DNA from: Neotamlana nanhaiensis
GTDB taxonomy: Bacteria > Bacteroidota > Bacteroidia > Flavobacteriales > Flavobacteriaceae
Assembly (NCBI RefSeq): GCF_000943555.1
Contig: NZ_JTDV01000016.1
Location: 1 to 64,000 of the forward strand
Direction: 5' to 3'
Length of the DNA: 64,000 nucleotides
Below are positions 47,185 through 54,601 of this stretch, one piece after another (positions within the stretch are counted from its first letter, which is position 1; each line of letters opens with the position of its first letter). The notes beneath the pieces are model-generated. The model had not been told where the DNA came from and ran no database searches. It was given only the letters and a program-made list of their open reading frames with translations. Made by a program: the position numbers and the translations under genes.

Positions 47185-47214
47185 TTGTATAAATTAAAAT
47201 AACTTATATATTTG
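47185..47214 (+). promoter_or_regulatory. promoter of tRNA-Asn
   Basis: TTG at 47185-47187, then 19 bp, then TATATTTG at 47207-47214. This matches the Bacteroidota consensus TTG-N19-TAnnTTTG exactly and lies 26 bases before the tRNA. Confidence 0.8.
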
Positions 47215-47239
47215 CGCTCGCTAAGACAAAGCACAACCT

Positions 47240-47313
47240 TCCTCAGTAGCTCAGTTGGTTAGAGCATCTGACTGTTAATCAGAGGGTCGCTGGTTCGAGC
47301 CCAGCCTGAGGAG
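47240..47313 (+). tRNA. tRNA-Asn (GTT)
   Basis: All arms pair: acceptor TCCTCAG/CTGAGGA, D stem GCTC/GAGC, anticodon stem TCTGA/TCAGA with loop CTGTTAA and anticodon GTT, T stem GCTGG/CCAGC. Discriminator G; CCA is not encoded. The element downstream uses its 3' end as probable attachment site. Confidence 0.98.
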
Positions 47314-47315
47314 CA

Positions 47316-47346
47316 AAAAGCCTAACAGAAATGTTGGGCTTTTTTT
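47316..47346 (+). terminator. intrinsic terminator of tRNA-Asn
   Basis: Stem AGCCTAACA / TGTTGGGCT with loop GAAA and a run of T. Confidence 0.85.
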
Positions 47347-47505
47347 GTGGATTAAACTTTCCTTATTATACCTGCATTAAGCACATTACCCACATTTTAT
47401 CAATTTTGACAAATTGCCAACTTTTTATAAAAAAAAGGTTGCACTTGAGGTTGCAGTCTAAATTTAAAAGGTTGCAGTTGTCAATTTCTATTAAAAATTA
47501 AAAAT

Positions 47506-48711
47506 ATGAATAAACATAAATTAAACATACTATTCGTCATATCAGTAAGTAGAACTAGAATAGATAATCGGGCTCCTCTTAGCTGTAGATTAACTTATAA
47601 TAAAGAAAGGAAGTCTTTTGCCGTCGGTCAATTTATAAATCCAAAAAATTGGGATAGTAAAAAACAATTGGTGAAACCGCCAGAACCTGATAGAGATAAT
47701 ATCAACCAACAATTAAGCCTTATTAAAACAAAAATTAATAGGGCTTTTTTATTGCTTCAAATTCAGGAAAGAAGTTTTACAGTAAATGATATATATAACG
47801 CTTATTTAGGTAAAAAAGCTACACAAAATTATAGTCTAATTGAGTTTTACGAAAACTATTTAAATAAGCTGAAAACACTTGTAGGTATTGATATAAAGCA
47901 AGTAACCTATAATAAATTTGAATATATTAAAAATGACGTAAAAAGTTACATTAAATGGAAGTATAAAACTAATGATATTCGGTTAAAAGAATTAAAGCCA
48001 AATTTTTTAACAGAGTTGGAGTACTACTATAAAACTCAGCATGAGCCACCATTAAAGCAAGTTACCATAAACAAGAAAATTCAAAGGCTTAGAAAAGTAG
48101 TTCGGGTTGCTGTAGCAGAAGATTTTCTAGAAAAAGACCCATTTTTGCTTTACAAAGCTAAAAATGTTACAAAACAAGTTGTTTTCTTATCATCTGATGA
48201 ACTTCAAAAGTTAGAAAGTTACAACTTTAAACAACAAAGGTTAAATTTTATTCGTGATTTGTTTATTTTTTGTTGTTATACTGGGTTACCATATAACGAG
48301 TTGATGAAATTGAAAGCTAAACACTTGGTTAAAGGTTTTGATAACAATTTATGGATTAAAATAAAACGAGATAAAACATTGAGAGAACTATCCGTACCTC
48401 TATTACCTAAGGCAGAAAAAATTTTAACTTTTTACCAGAATAAAGGGAGCGATATTTTTCCTCGAATTAGTAATCAGCGTTATAATTCATATTTAAAAGA
48501 AATTGCTAGCATTGTTGGTATAGATAAGAATTTGACAACCCATATGGCTCGAAGAACATTTGCTAGTACTGTTCTGCTTTATAATAATGTACCTATAGAG
48601 ATAGTAAGTGAGTTATTAGGGCATTCTAATATAAAAATAATGCAAGATAGTTATGGAAAGGTAGTTCAAAAAAGAATTAGTTTGGAAATTAAAAAATTAA
48701 GGGATGATTAA
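47506..48711 (+). CDS. tyrosine recombinase/integrase
   Basis: A 401-residue site-specific recombinase of the type found in Bacteroidota mobile elements: arm-binding region (about 5-90), core-binding SAM-like domain (about 105-205) and catalytic domain (about 220-400). The HxxR box is HMARRTF (near 346-349), then LGHSNI and the nucleophile in DSYGKV (near 383). The first catalytic Arg is not in the usual place: the motif reads TGLPYNELM; substitution here is known for IntDOT-like enzymes. It would integrate the element into the 3' end of tRNA-Asn. Confidence 0.93.
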   Translation: MNKHKLNILFVISVSRTRIDNRAPLSCRLTYNKERKSFAVGQFINPKNWDSKKQLVKPPEPDRDNINQQLSLIKTKINRAFLLLQIQERSFTVNDIYNAYLGKKATQNYSLIEFYENYLNKLKTLVGIDIKQVTYNKFEYIKNDVKSYIKWKYKTNDIRLKELKPNFLTELEYYYKTQHEPPLKQVTINKKIQRLRKVVRVAVAEDFLEKDPFLLYKAKNVTKQVVFLSSDELQKLESYNFKQQRLNFIRDLFIFCCYTGLPYNELMKLKAKHLVKGFDNNLWIKIKRDKTLRELSVPLLPKAEKILTFYQNKGSDIFPRISNQRYNSYLKEIASIVGIDKNLTTHMARRTFASTVLLYNNVPIEIVSELLGHSNIKIMQDSYGKVVQKRISLEIKKLRDD

Positions 48712-48856
48712 TTTTTCCCAACTCGAGCGTATCTCATTAGTAAATTATTGTTGAAACTCTATTGGTGTATATTTAAAAGTTTTGCTGCTAGTTAAAAGAT
48801 TAATGTACTTGGACAGAATTTGTCAAGATGTTAACTTTTTTCAAATATTACAATTG

Positions 48857-49093
48857 TTATATCTCAAAATCAAAAAGTTCGTAAATATTTACATTTAGCG
48901 CTTCCGATATTATAATCATGGTTTTGAGTGTAGTATTGGTTCTTCCGTTTTCGATTCTAGAAATACTCGTTTTTTCTAAATCACAACTTGCAGCTAAATC
49001 AAGTTGAGACATTTTTTTACTCAATCTTATTTTCTTAAGCTGTTTGCCAAATTCCTTCTGGTAGGTAAGTATTTTTTTTGAATCTATTGACAT
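48857..49093 (-). CDS. XRE family transcriptional regulator
   Basis: A 78-residue single helix-turn-helix protein (QLKKIRLSKKMSQLDLAASC, DLEKTSISRIENGRTNTTLKT). It is transcribed against the rest of the element, the usual place of a maintenance repressor. Its start codon lies inside the palindrome TTGACAT-TT-ATGTCAA (49087-49102), which suggests autoregulation. Confidence 0.93.
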   Translation of the reverse strand: MSIDSKKILTYQKEFGKQLKKIRLSKKMSQLDLAASCDLEKTSISRIENGRTNTTLKTMIIISEALNVNIYELFDFEI

Positions 49094-49145
49094 TTATGTC
49101 AATGATACTTTTTAAATTAGCTCATAGGGTAAGCATATATGTCAA
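49087..49145. promoter_or_regulatory. putative XRE operators
   Basis: Perfect palindrome TTGACAT / ATGTCAA with 2 bp between (49087-49102), and a further half-site ATGTCAA at 49139-49145, both within the 73-bp divergent gap between the regulator and the rightward genes. Typical for a repressor controlling both directions. Confidence 0.5.
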
Positions 49146-49166
49146 CAATTAATAAAATCAAAGACA

Positions 49167-49508
49167 ATGGATTACAATACAGCTTTTGAAATATATTATA
49201 ATGATTTTTTAAGAGAGTTTGGAGAGCGTAAAATTAGGAGTATTCAAAAAACAATCAATAATTCTAAACATACTAGAAGTTTACTAAATCAGTGTTATTT
49301 AAGGAAAATTTGCCCAAATCCAATTGATTTAAGACAAAGTATGTTGAGTAATATTAAGCTTTCATTGTCAAGTAAGGCAGTTGGTATTTTTGCAATGGCA
49401 TTGCTGCTTAAAAAATTTAATGATGAAGTTAATATAAATGATTGCATCGTTTTAGATAGTGAAGTTTTAGATGTTTTTACAAGGCTTAACAGCACATATA
49501 ATTATTAA
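49167..49508 (+). CDS. small protein, hypothetical
   Basis: A 113-residue, probably all-helical, basic protein (FGERKIRSIQKTINNSKHTRSLLNQCYLRKI). It is the first rightward gene after the repressor, where an excision factor or early regulator would be expected, but no helix-turn-helix of that kind is evident. It ends 7 bp before the next start. Function unknown. Confidence 0.65.
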   Translation: MDYNTAFEIYYNDFLREFGERKIRSIQKTINNSKHTRSLLNQCYLRKICPNPIDLRQSMLSNIKLSLSSKAVGIFAMALLLKKFNDEVNINDCIVLDSEVLDVFTRLNSTYNY

Positions 49509-49515
49509 AATTAGT

Positions 49516-50295
49516 ATGGATAAATTAAAATTAGTTTTAGGATTAATAATGGCATTTACTATTGTAGGTATTTTGGTGTCTATATTTGATGGTGCAGAGC
49601 TTGGAGCTTTTGGAGGTATAATAATTTTACTTGTGTTTTTTGCTTCAATCATTGGTGTGCTTTTTGTTTCTGATTATTTTGAGAATAAAGCTAAAAAGCA
49701 TAATGTTAAGAAACAGTTAGAAAAAAGAGAATTATGGAAGGAAGTGCTCGCCAAAAAACCAATACGGGCAAATACTTCTGAAACAAAGAAAAATAGAATT
49801 CCTAGTTCATTTGACTCAAATGAAGCAGCAAATAAGATGATATGGGAAACGGTATTTAAAACATTAGATATTTCAAATGAATTAGAAGTTGTTATAAGGT
49901 CTTTTTTTATTGCTGACAAAATTGATTTTTTTAAATATGGTGATAATGAAAGGGTTAACCTTGCGCTTTTTCCTAATGGGTTAGATATATGGAGAAAACT
50001 TAATTATGTACTACCTTATTTTACCGAGTCTTTAAAATTTCAACCCAGTCCTACTTTTGAAAAATATTTCTCAAAAGATATAATGAAAAGGAGCTTAGGC
50101 GTTGTAGATTGGTTTACAATAGCATATCCAGATGTAGAGGTATGGGTTAAGAATAATATGGAAGAGTGCGGTAAAGAAATTAATGGTAAGAAACAATATT
50201 ACATAACGGACGGAGCTTTTAACAATAATGCATATCGATATTTTATAGACACATATAAAGTGGTTTGTAAAAAAAAATTGGAATGCTCAGTTTAA
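49516..50295 (+). CDS. membrane protein, hypothetical
   Basis: A 259-residue protein from the ATG at 49516 (an earlier in-frame ATG at 49471 lies inside the preceding gene). Two N-terminal membrane helices (LVLGLIMAFTIVGILVSIF and GGIIILLVFFASIIGVLFVSDYF) are followed by a cytosolic domain of about 190 residues with KKQYYITDGAFNNNAYRYFID near the end. A topology of two helices plus soluble domain is common in defence and immunity-like effectors, but no known domain is recognised here. Confidence 0.7.
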   Translation: MDKLKLVLGLIMAFTIVGILVSIFDGAELGAFGGIIILLVFFASIIGVLFVSDYFENKAKKHNVKKQLEKRELWKEVLAKKPIRANTSETKKNRIPSSFDSNEAANKMIWETVFKTLDISNELEVVIRSFFIADKIDFFKYGDNERVNLALFPNGLDIWRKLNYVLPYFTESLKFQPSPTFEKYFSKDIMKRSLGVVDWFTIAYPDVEVWVKNNMEECGKEINGKKQYYITDGAFNNNAYRYFIDTYKVVCKKKLECSV

Positions 50296-50309
50296 TTTTT
50301 AAAATAAAT

Positions 50310-50711
50310 ATGCAGATAAGATTTCCCGATAAAGGCAATTTTCAAAACCAAGTGTTGATAATCAATAGTAAGACACATATACGCCCAACTTTGTTTTATG
50401 AAAGAGTGTTTTACCAGAATAACAAAAAAATCATTAAGGAATACATAAATGATAAAATTTCATGTTCTTACGAGGAGGAAATATTTAATCATTTTATTAT
50501 AACGAAAGGTTTTAGTGTAGAAGGTAAGCTGTCTTCTACAGAAGTAATTTATTTTGATTATGAGGGTATTCCCTATATGAGCTACTCAGAAGTTAAAAAT
50601 AGTAATGGAGAACTAGATATTTGTTACAGGCGTATTTATCCGAATGGAAAGCAATCGTTAAAAGGTTTTAAAGATTTTTTCTCGTGCTATTATAATATTC
50701 ACGACAATTAA
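50310..50711 (+). CDS. hypothetical protein
   Basis: A 133-residue protein. I prefer the ATG at 50310, which has an A/T-rich upstream context typical of this genome; an alternative start at 50283 overlaps the preceding stop by 13 bp. The sequence is beta-rich (VEGKLSSTEVIYFDYEGIPYMSYSEV) with no recognised motif. It is followed by a T-rich hairpin (about 50726-50765) that may end the early operon. Confidence 0.6.
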   Translation: MQIRFPDKGNFQNQVLIINSKTHIRPTLFYERVFYQNNKKIIKEYINDKISCSYEEEIFNHFIITKGFSVEGKLSSTEVIYFDYEGIPYMSYSEVKNSNGELDICYRRIYPNGKQSLKGFKDFFSCYYNIHDN

Positions 50712-50725
50712 ATAACGCGACAACT

Positions 50726-50766
50726 TTTCAAAAAATATTATAAAATTTTTTTTGAAACTTTTTTAT
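50726..50766 (+). terminator. AT-rich hairpin, possible terminator
   Basis: Arms TTTCAAAAAAT and ATTTTTTTTGAAA with a short AT loop, then CTTTTTT. It lies 15 bases after the stop of the 133-residue gene. Confidence 0.5.
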
Positions 50767-50796
50767 ATCCGTAAACAGTCAATAATTAACAAACCA

Positions 50797-50830
50797 CCCC
50801 TCCCTAATCTGCGGAGGGGAATGGCTCCCC
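50797..50830 (+). promoter_or_regulatory. GC-rich leader with alternative hairpins
   Basis: CCCCTCC (50797-50803) can pair with GGAGGGG (50813-50819); the same G-run can instead pair with CTCCCC (50825-50830). The two hairpins exclude each other. It is in the leader of the SSB-like gene, 28 bases before its ATG, in otherwise AT-rich DNA. Confidence 0.5.
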
Positions 50831-50857
50831 GTCATTGTTTAATTAAATTTTAAAATC

Positions 50858-51202
50858 ATGGTAAAAGTTATTGATTTCAAAAAAAGAGAATCTAAAACAG
50901 GTGAAGAATTTTTTGTTTTAGTATTACAAGGAGGTATAACACCAGTAAAAAGTAAGGAATCTGGTAAAATGTACTTTACTGCCAAAACTGCAACGGCACC
51001 AACAACGTTTGACGAGGAGACTTGCCAGCAAATTATAGGTCAGGAATTTCCAGGTAAAATTGTTAAAGTTGATGTGGAACCGTATGAATATGCCTTGCCA
51101 GAAACAGGAGAGATAATCACTTTAGAGCATCGTTGGGAGTATCAAGATGAGTCTATGCCAATAGTTCAAGATAACGTAGTTGAGGAAGAAGAAGTTATGT
51201 AA
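50858..51202 (+). CDS. SSB-like small acidic-tailed protein, hypothetical
   Basis: A 114-residue beta-rich protein (KVIDFKKRESKTGEEFFVLVLQGGITPV, then FPGKIVKVDVEPYEYALPETGEII) that ends in an acidic tail with hydrophobic end (VVEEEEVM). OB-fold single-strand DNA-binding proteins have this combination, and the next gene encodes a Sak4-like recombination ATPase, so I infer an SSB role. No family match is certain. It is preceded by the structured leader and followed by a terminator. Confidence 0.7.
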   Translation: MVKVIDFKKRESKTGEEFFVLVLQGGITPVKSKESGKMYFTAKTATAPTTFDEETCQQIIGQEFPGKIVKVDVEPYEYALPETGEIITLEHRWEYQDESMPIVQDNVVEEEEVM

Positions 51203-51220
51203 TTTATTAGTTACAAAATA

Positions 51221-51248
51221 TTAAAAAGAGGCATTATAGCCTCTTTTT
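51221..51248 (+). terminator. intrinsic terminator
   Basis: Stem AGAGGC / GCCTCT with loop ATTATA and eight T, 20 bases after the SSB-like stop codon. Read-through into the ATPase gene is possible. Confidence 0.8.
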
Positions 51249-51302
51249 TTTATGGTTATATATTAAATATTAATGTAGTTAATAGTTTTAAATAAATTAA
51301 TT

Positions 51303-52193
51303 ATGGAATTAAAACAAGCTAAGAGAGAGCAAGTAAAATTAAAAATAGGTATTAGCGGAGCTTCAGGATTTGGGAAAACTTATTCCGCGTTGCTTTTAGC
51401 TTATGGTATTACAGGTGATTACAGTAAAATAGCTATTATTGATACCGAGAATCAATCTGCAAACTTATATTCACATTTAGGTAATTATAATACCTTAAGT
51501 TTAAGTGCTCCCTATTCACCAGAAAAATATGTTCAAGCCATTCAGGTTTGCGAAAAAGCTAAAATAGAGGTAATTATTATAGATAGTATAACACACGAAT
51601 GGAATGGTACAGGAGGGTGTTTACAGATTCATGAGCAGTTAGGTGGCAGATTTCAAGATTGGGCATCAGTAACACCACGTCATCAGTTGTTTATTGATAA
51701 AATATTACAAACTAATTGTCATGTGATAACAACTGCCAGACGAAAAATTGATTATTCAATGGATTCGGATGGGAATGGTAAAACTAAAGTTGTTAAACAT
51801 GGTACCAAGGAAATTACAAGAGAAGGCTATGAGTATGAGTTAACTGTAAATTTTGAGTTAATAAACGATAAGCATCTTGTTAAAGCTTCAAAGGACAGAA
51901 CAGGGTTGTTTTCAAATAAACCAGAATTTGTAATTAATGCATCAACAGGGAAGAAATTAGTTTTTTGGTGTAATAATGGAAGTGATTTAGCAGATGCGAG
52001 AAAAGAAATTGCTAAATGCGAAACTCTTGAAGGTTTAAGGCATATTTATGCAAAATACCCTAATTATCAAACAGTAATTAAAAGCGATATTTTGGAAAGA
52101 AAAAACCTAATAGAAACGGTTAACCATAATATTGTGCCTAATTCAGAAATTATTGAATTTAAAAACATAAATAATGGAACTACAACAAGTTAG
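51303..52193 (+). CDS. Sak4-like RecA-fold ATPase
   Basis: A 296-residue P-loop protein. Walker A is GASGFGKT (19-26), then IAIIDTENQSANLYSH (a Walker A' type acidic segment) and Walker B VIIIDSITHEW. This is the pattern of the phage Sak4/AAA_24 ATPases that work with single-strand binding proteins in recombination. The last 60 residues are a helical tail. It overlaps the DUF3871 gene by 20 bp, implying coupled translation. Confidence 0.87.
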   Translation: MELKQAKREQVKLKIGISGASGFGKTYSALLLAYGITGDYSKIAIIDTENQSANLYSHLGNYNTLSLSAPYSPEKYVQAIQVCEKAKIEVIIIDSITHEWNGTGGCLQIHEQLGGRFQDWASVTPRHQLFIDKILQTNCHVITTARRKIDYSMDSDGNGKTKVVKHGTKEITREGYEYELTVNFELINDKHLVKASKDRTGLFSNKPEFVINASTGKKLVFWCNNGSDLADARKEIAKCETLEGLRHIYAKYPNYQTVIKSDILERKNLIETVNHNIVPNSEIIEFKNINNGTTTS

Positions 52194-53154
52194 AAAATCC
52201 CTTGTCATACCAGAACAGGATGTTATAGTTAATTCAACGTTATCTAAACCATTTATAAAGGCTAACACAAAAGAGGTTAGCCTTTTACATTTAAAAAAAG
52301 ATTGTACTATTCCCGTATTTAGTAAGGATAATGAATGTACGGTGGCTCATCACGAATTTATTAATGCTGTTGATACTAGTGTAAAAGCTATTTTTTCAGG
52401 GCAGCGAATTTTAAGTCCAGAATTGCGTGTTAGTCATGTAATAAAAGGTCGGATACCAGAAGCTATTGGTAAACCTGTAAAGGATTTAAAAGAGACTGAA
52501 AAAACAATTTATTACGAAAGGATGATGTTTAAAATTGATATACCAACAATATCTGAGTCTATTAGTGGTAATAAGTTAAATTTAGTAGTAGGTGGTGTTC
52601 GTGCCTATAATCAGGAGAATCTATATAGTAAAAAGAATTTTGAAAAATTTAAGGTTTTCATTGGTTTTAAAAATATAGTATGTACGAATCTGTGTGTAAG
52701 TAGTGATGGTCTGGTAGAAGAGTTAAGAGCGGTTAGCGTCGATGAACTAAAGGCAAAAGTTTTAGATATGTTGGGGAGGTATGAAATGCAAAACCACTTA
52801 AATACTTTAAAAAGCTTATCTCAATATAGTTTAACTGAAAAGCAGTTTGCTAAGTTTTTGGGTAAATGTCGAATGTATAATTATTTGCCTAAACCAGAAA
52901 AGGGAAATATACCTGCATTATTATTAAATGATGGGCAGATTAACACCGTTGCAAAGGGGTATTATGATGATAATAACTTTTCAAGGCAAGAAGACGGTAG
53001 TATTAGTTTATGGAAGGTTTACAATTTGCTAACAGAAGCAACAAAAAGTAGCTACATTGATTCTTTTTTGACTAGAAGTTTAAACTCGTATGAGCTTATT
53101 CAAAAGCTAGCTGATTCACTGCAAAATGATATACCTATATGGTATTTAAATTAA
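52174..53154 (+). CDS. DUF3871 family protein
   Basis: A 326-residue protein that matches what I know of DUF3871 (related in appearance to DUF932): FSGQRILSPELRVSHVIKGRIPEA, FKVFIGFKNIVCTNLCVSSDG and a C-terminal SFLTRSLNSYELIQKLADSL. The family is common in Bacteroidota mobile elements and its role is not known. Translational overlap with the Sak4-like ATPase suggests a DNA recombination or replication role. Confidence 0.85.
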   Translation: MELQQVRKSLVIPEQDVIVNSTLSKPFIKANTKEVSLLHLKKDCTIPVFSKDNECTVAHHEFINAVDTSVKAIFSGQRILSPELRVSHVIKGRIPEAIGKPVKDLKETEKTIYYERMMFKIDIPTISESISGNKLNLVVGGVRAYNQENLYSKKNFEKFKVFIGFKNIVCTNLCVSSDGLVEELRAVSVDELKAKVLDMLGRYEMQNHLNTLKSLSQYSLTEKQFAKFLGKCRMYNYLPKPEKGNIPALLLNDGQINTVAKGYYDDNNFSRQEDGSISLWKVYNLLTEATKSSYIDSFLTRSLNSYELIQKLADSLQNDIPIWYLN

Positions 53155-53170
53155 TAATACATAGCTAAAC

Positions 53171-53201
53171 ATGCCCTTTTTAAAAAATAGGGCATTTTAT
53201 T
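53171..53201 (+). terminator. intrinsic terminator
   Basis: Stem ATGCCC (53171-53176) / GGGCAT (53190-53195) followed by TTTATTTT, 17 bases after the DUF3871 stop. Confidence 0.65.
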
Positions 53202-53209
53202 TTAATCAC

Positions 53210-53464
53210 ATGGATAACAAAGATTTCTCCGAATTATGGAGGTACTGCTCTCCTAGTAGTATTTTGGTAATTACGTGGTATGGTAAACTTAAGACTTTGT
53301 ATTGTCCCATAACCGTAAAAGTTAAGAAAAAAGTTGGCAAGTTGTCGGTTGGAGATTATGCAAAGGTTGAAGAAGTCAAACTTTCCTCTTCTGGTAAAAC
53401 AGTTTTTATAATTAATAAGCAGGCATATTATTATAATTATTTCGACATTTTAACCCATTTGTGA
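53210..53464 (+). CDS. small protein, hypothetical
   Basis: An 84-residue protein starting MDNKDFSELWRYCSP; I use this ATG because the earlier one at 53171 lies in the terminator hairpin. The beta-rich sequence (VKVKKKVGKLSVGDYAKVEEVKLSSSGKTVFII) looks like a small barrel such as KOW/SH3, with no certain family. Function unknown. Confidence 0.6.
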   Translation: MDNKDFSELWRYCSPSSILVITWYGKLKTLYCPITVKVKKKVGKLSVGDYAKVEEVKLSSSGKTVFIINKQAYYYNYFDILTHL

Positions 53465-53600
53465 TAAATACAGGGCTAAAATTAAAATCTATAGATTGGC
53501 TTTATGCTGTATTTTGTTTGAAATTTGTACTTTTCAATACAGGTTAACATTCTTTTGAGACGGTTTAGCCTTTAAAGAAAACCACTGAAAATGAATCGTA

Positions 53601-53644
53601 AATAACGTCTTCGTGCCTATTTAAATGGCACGGAGTTAGTTATT
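53601..53644 (+). promoter_or_regulatory. leader hairpin before the RteC-like-tail gene
   Basis: Arms AATAAC / GTTATT on the outside and CTTCGTGCC / GGCACGGAG (one G-T) on the inside, separated by a small internal loop; apical loop TATTTAAAT. It ends 14 bases before the ATG at 53658. Confidence 0.5.
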
Positions 53645-53657
53645 AAAAATTGTTTAT

Positions 53658-54428
53658 ATGAATTTTAATTTTTTTTACCCTAATGTTAGTTTAGTAGATT
53701 TTTTCATCGAAGAAAAAATAGGTTTTATTAAGCATAGGTTTTTTGCTAATGGAATTGATGTAAAAAATGGTCAATTTAAGCGTGTCTTTATGGTACCAAG
53801 TAATGATATGATTTACGACATAATATTCGATGAAGATGGTGAAGAGAAAAAAATACCTACATGGCAATATTATCCAGAAGAAAAGGAATTAGATTTTTTC
53901 GACGATTATTTTTTCCCTTTACTTAGAATAGTGAAAAATAAGTATGTCGATAATTTTAACGCTAAATTAAATCAAGATATACACGCTCCAGATTCTAAAA
54001 TGTACTTTATTGAGAGTGAAATAAATTTAATTAATTCATACTCAAATGCCTTGAACAATATTAGTTTGTACGCAAATTATAATACTGCAAAAGACAGAAC
54101 AAAAATCGTTTTAGAAGAAATTATAAATATTTTGAAAAGTAAAATGCCAAATTCTTTTTCTGATTTTAATGCAGATAAAATAATGTTTAATCTAAATAAA
54201 AAGGAAGTATGTCAGTTATTTCAGAAATTATCAGATCTAGGTTTTGTTAATAAAGACCAAGCTCAAGAAAAGGAACTAGGCGCTTTGTTAGAAAAACATT
54301 TCTTGTATTATAATGAAAAGTCAAAAAAATACATGAGTATGGATAAAGCTTATAATTATTTTTCAACGTTAAGAACAGATGCTGCATATGCTACACCTTC
54401 AAAGAAATTAAAAAAAATCACATTTTGA
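53658..54428 (+). CDS. hypothetical protein, possible RteC-like C-terminus
   Basis: A 256-residue soluble protein rich in Asp, Asn and aromatic residues. Residues about 175-235 (FNLNKKEVCQLFQKLSDLGFV, then LGALLEKHF, then FSTLRTD) have a spacing similar to the helical C-terminal domain of RteC, the regulator of excision in Bacteroides elements; this is a weak, unaided comparison. It stands alone between two leader hairpins in the element. Confidence 0.65.
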   Translation: MNFNFFYPNVSLVDFFIEEKIGFIKHRFFANGIDVKNGQFKRVFMVPSNDMIYDIIFDEDGEEKKIPTWQYYPEEKELDFFDDYFFPLLRIVKNKYVDNFNAKLNQDIHAPDSKMYFIESEINLINSYSNALNNISLYANYNTAKDRTKIVLEEIINILKSKMPNSFSDFNADKIMFNLNKKEVCQLFQKLSDLGFVNKDQAQEKELGALLEKHFLYYNEKSKKYMSMDKAYNYFSTLRTDAAYATPSKKLKKITF

Positions 54429-54445
54429 AATTTAAATAATATTTT

Positions 54446-54467
54446 ATGGGATATTTTTTCATCCCAT
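54446..54467 (+). terminator. possible terminator
   Basis: Stem ATGGGAT / ATCCCAT with a T-rich loop, followed by T-rich sequence after a short gap; 18 bases after the stop at 54428. Confidence 0.45.
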
Positions 54468-54522
54468 ACATACCTTTTATATTTTTTTAAATATTACTTT
54501 TCTATAGCATCTTTGTCATGTG

Positions 54523-54564
54523 ATTAGTTGCGATGGTGCACGATTCTTCCACTATCCAACTAAT
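54523..54564 (+). promoter_or_regulatory. 5' leader hairpin of the helicase gene
   Basis: Arms ATTAGTTG / CAACTAAT continue with GATGGTG / CACTATC after a one-base bulge, giving a 15-bp stem around an 11-base loop. A near -7 element CATCTTTG (54508-54515) lies just upstream, so the hairpin would be the very 5' end of the transcript. Confidence 0.55.
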
Positions 54565-54601
54565 GAAGAAACAAATTTTTATTAATTAAAAACTTGTTGT
54601 A

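Noticed and set aside
48279-48305. Inactive integrase because the first Arg is missing
   Set aside because: Bacteroidota recombinases such as IntDOT lack this Arg and are active; the HxxR, LGH and Tyr residues are intact.
49471-49515. Earlier start of the element membrane protein
   Set aside because: It lies inside the preceding frame; the ATG at 49516 directly begins the first membrane helix.
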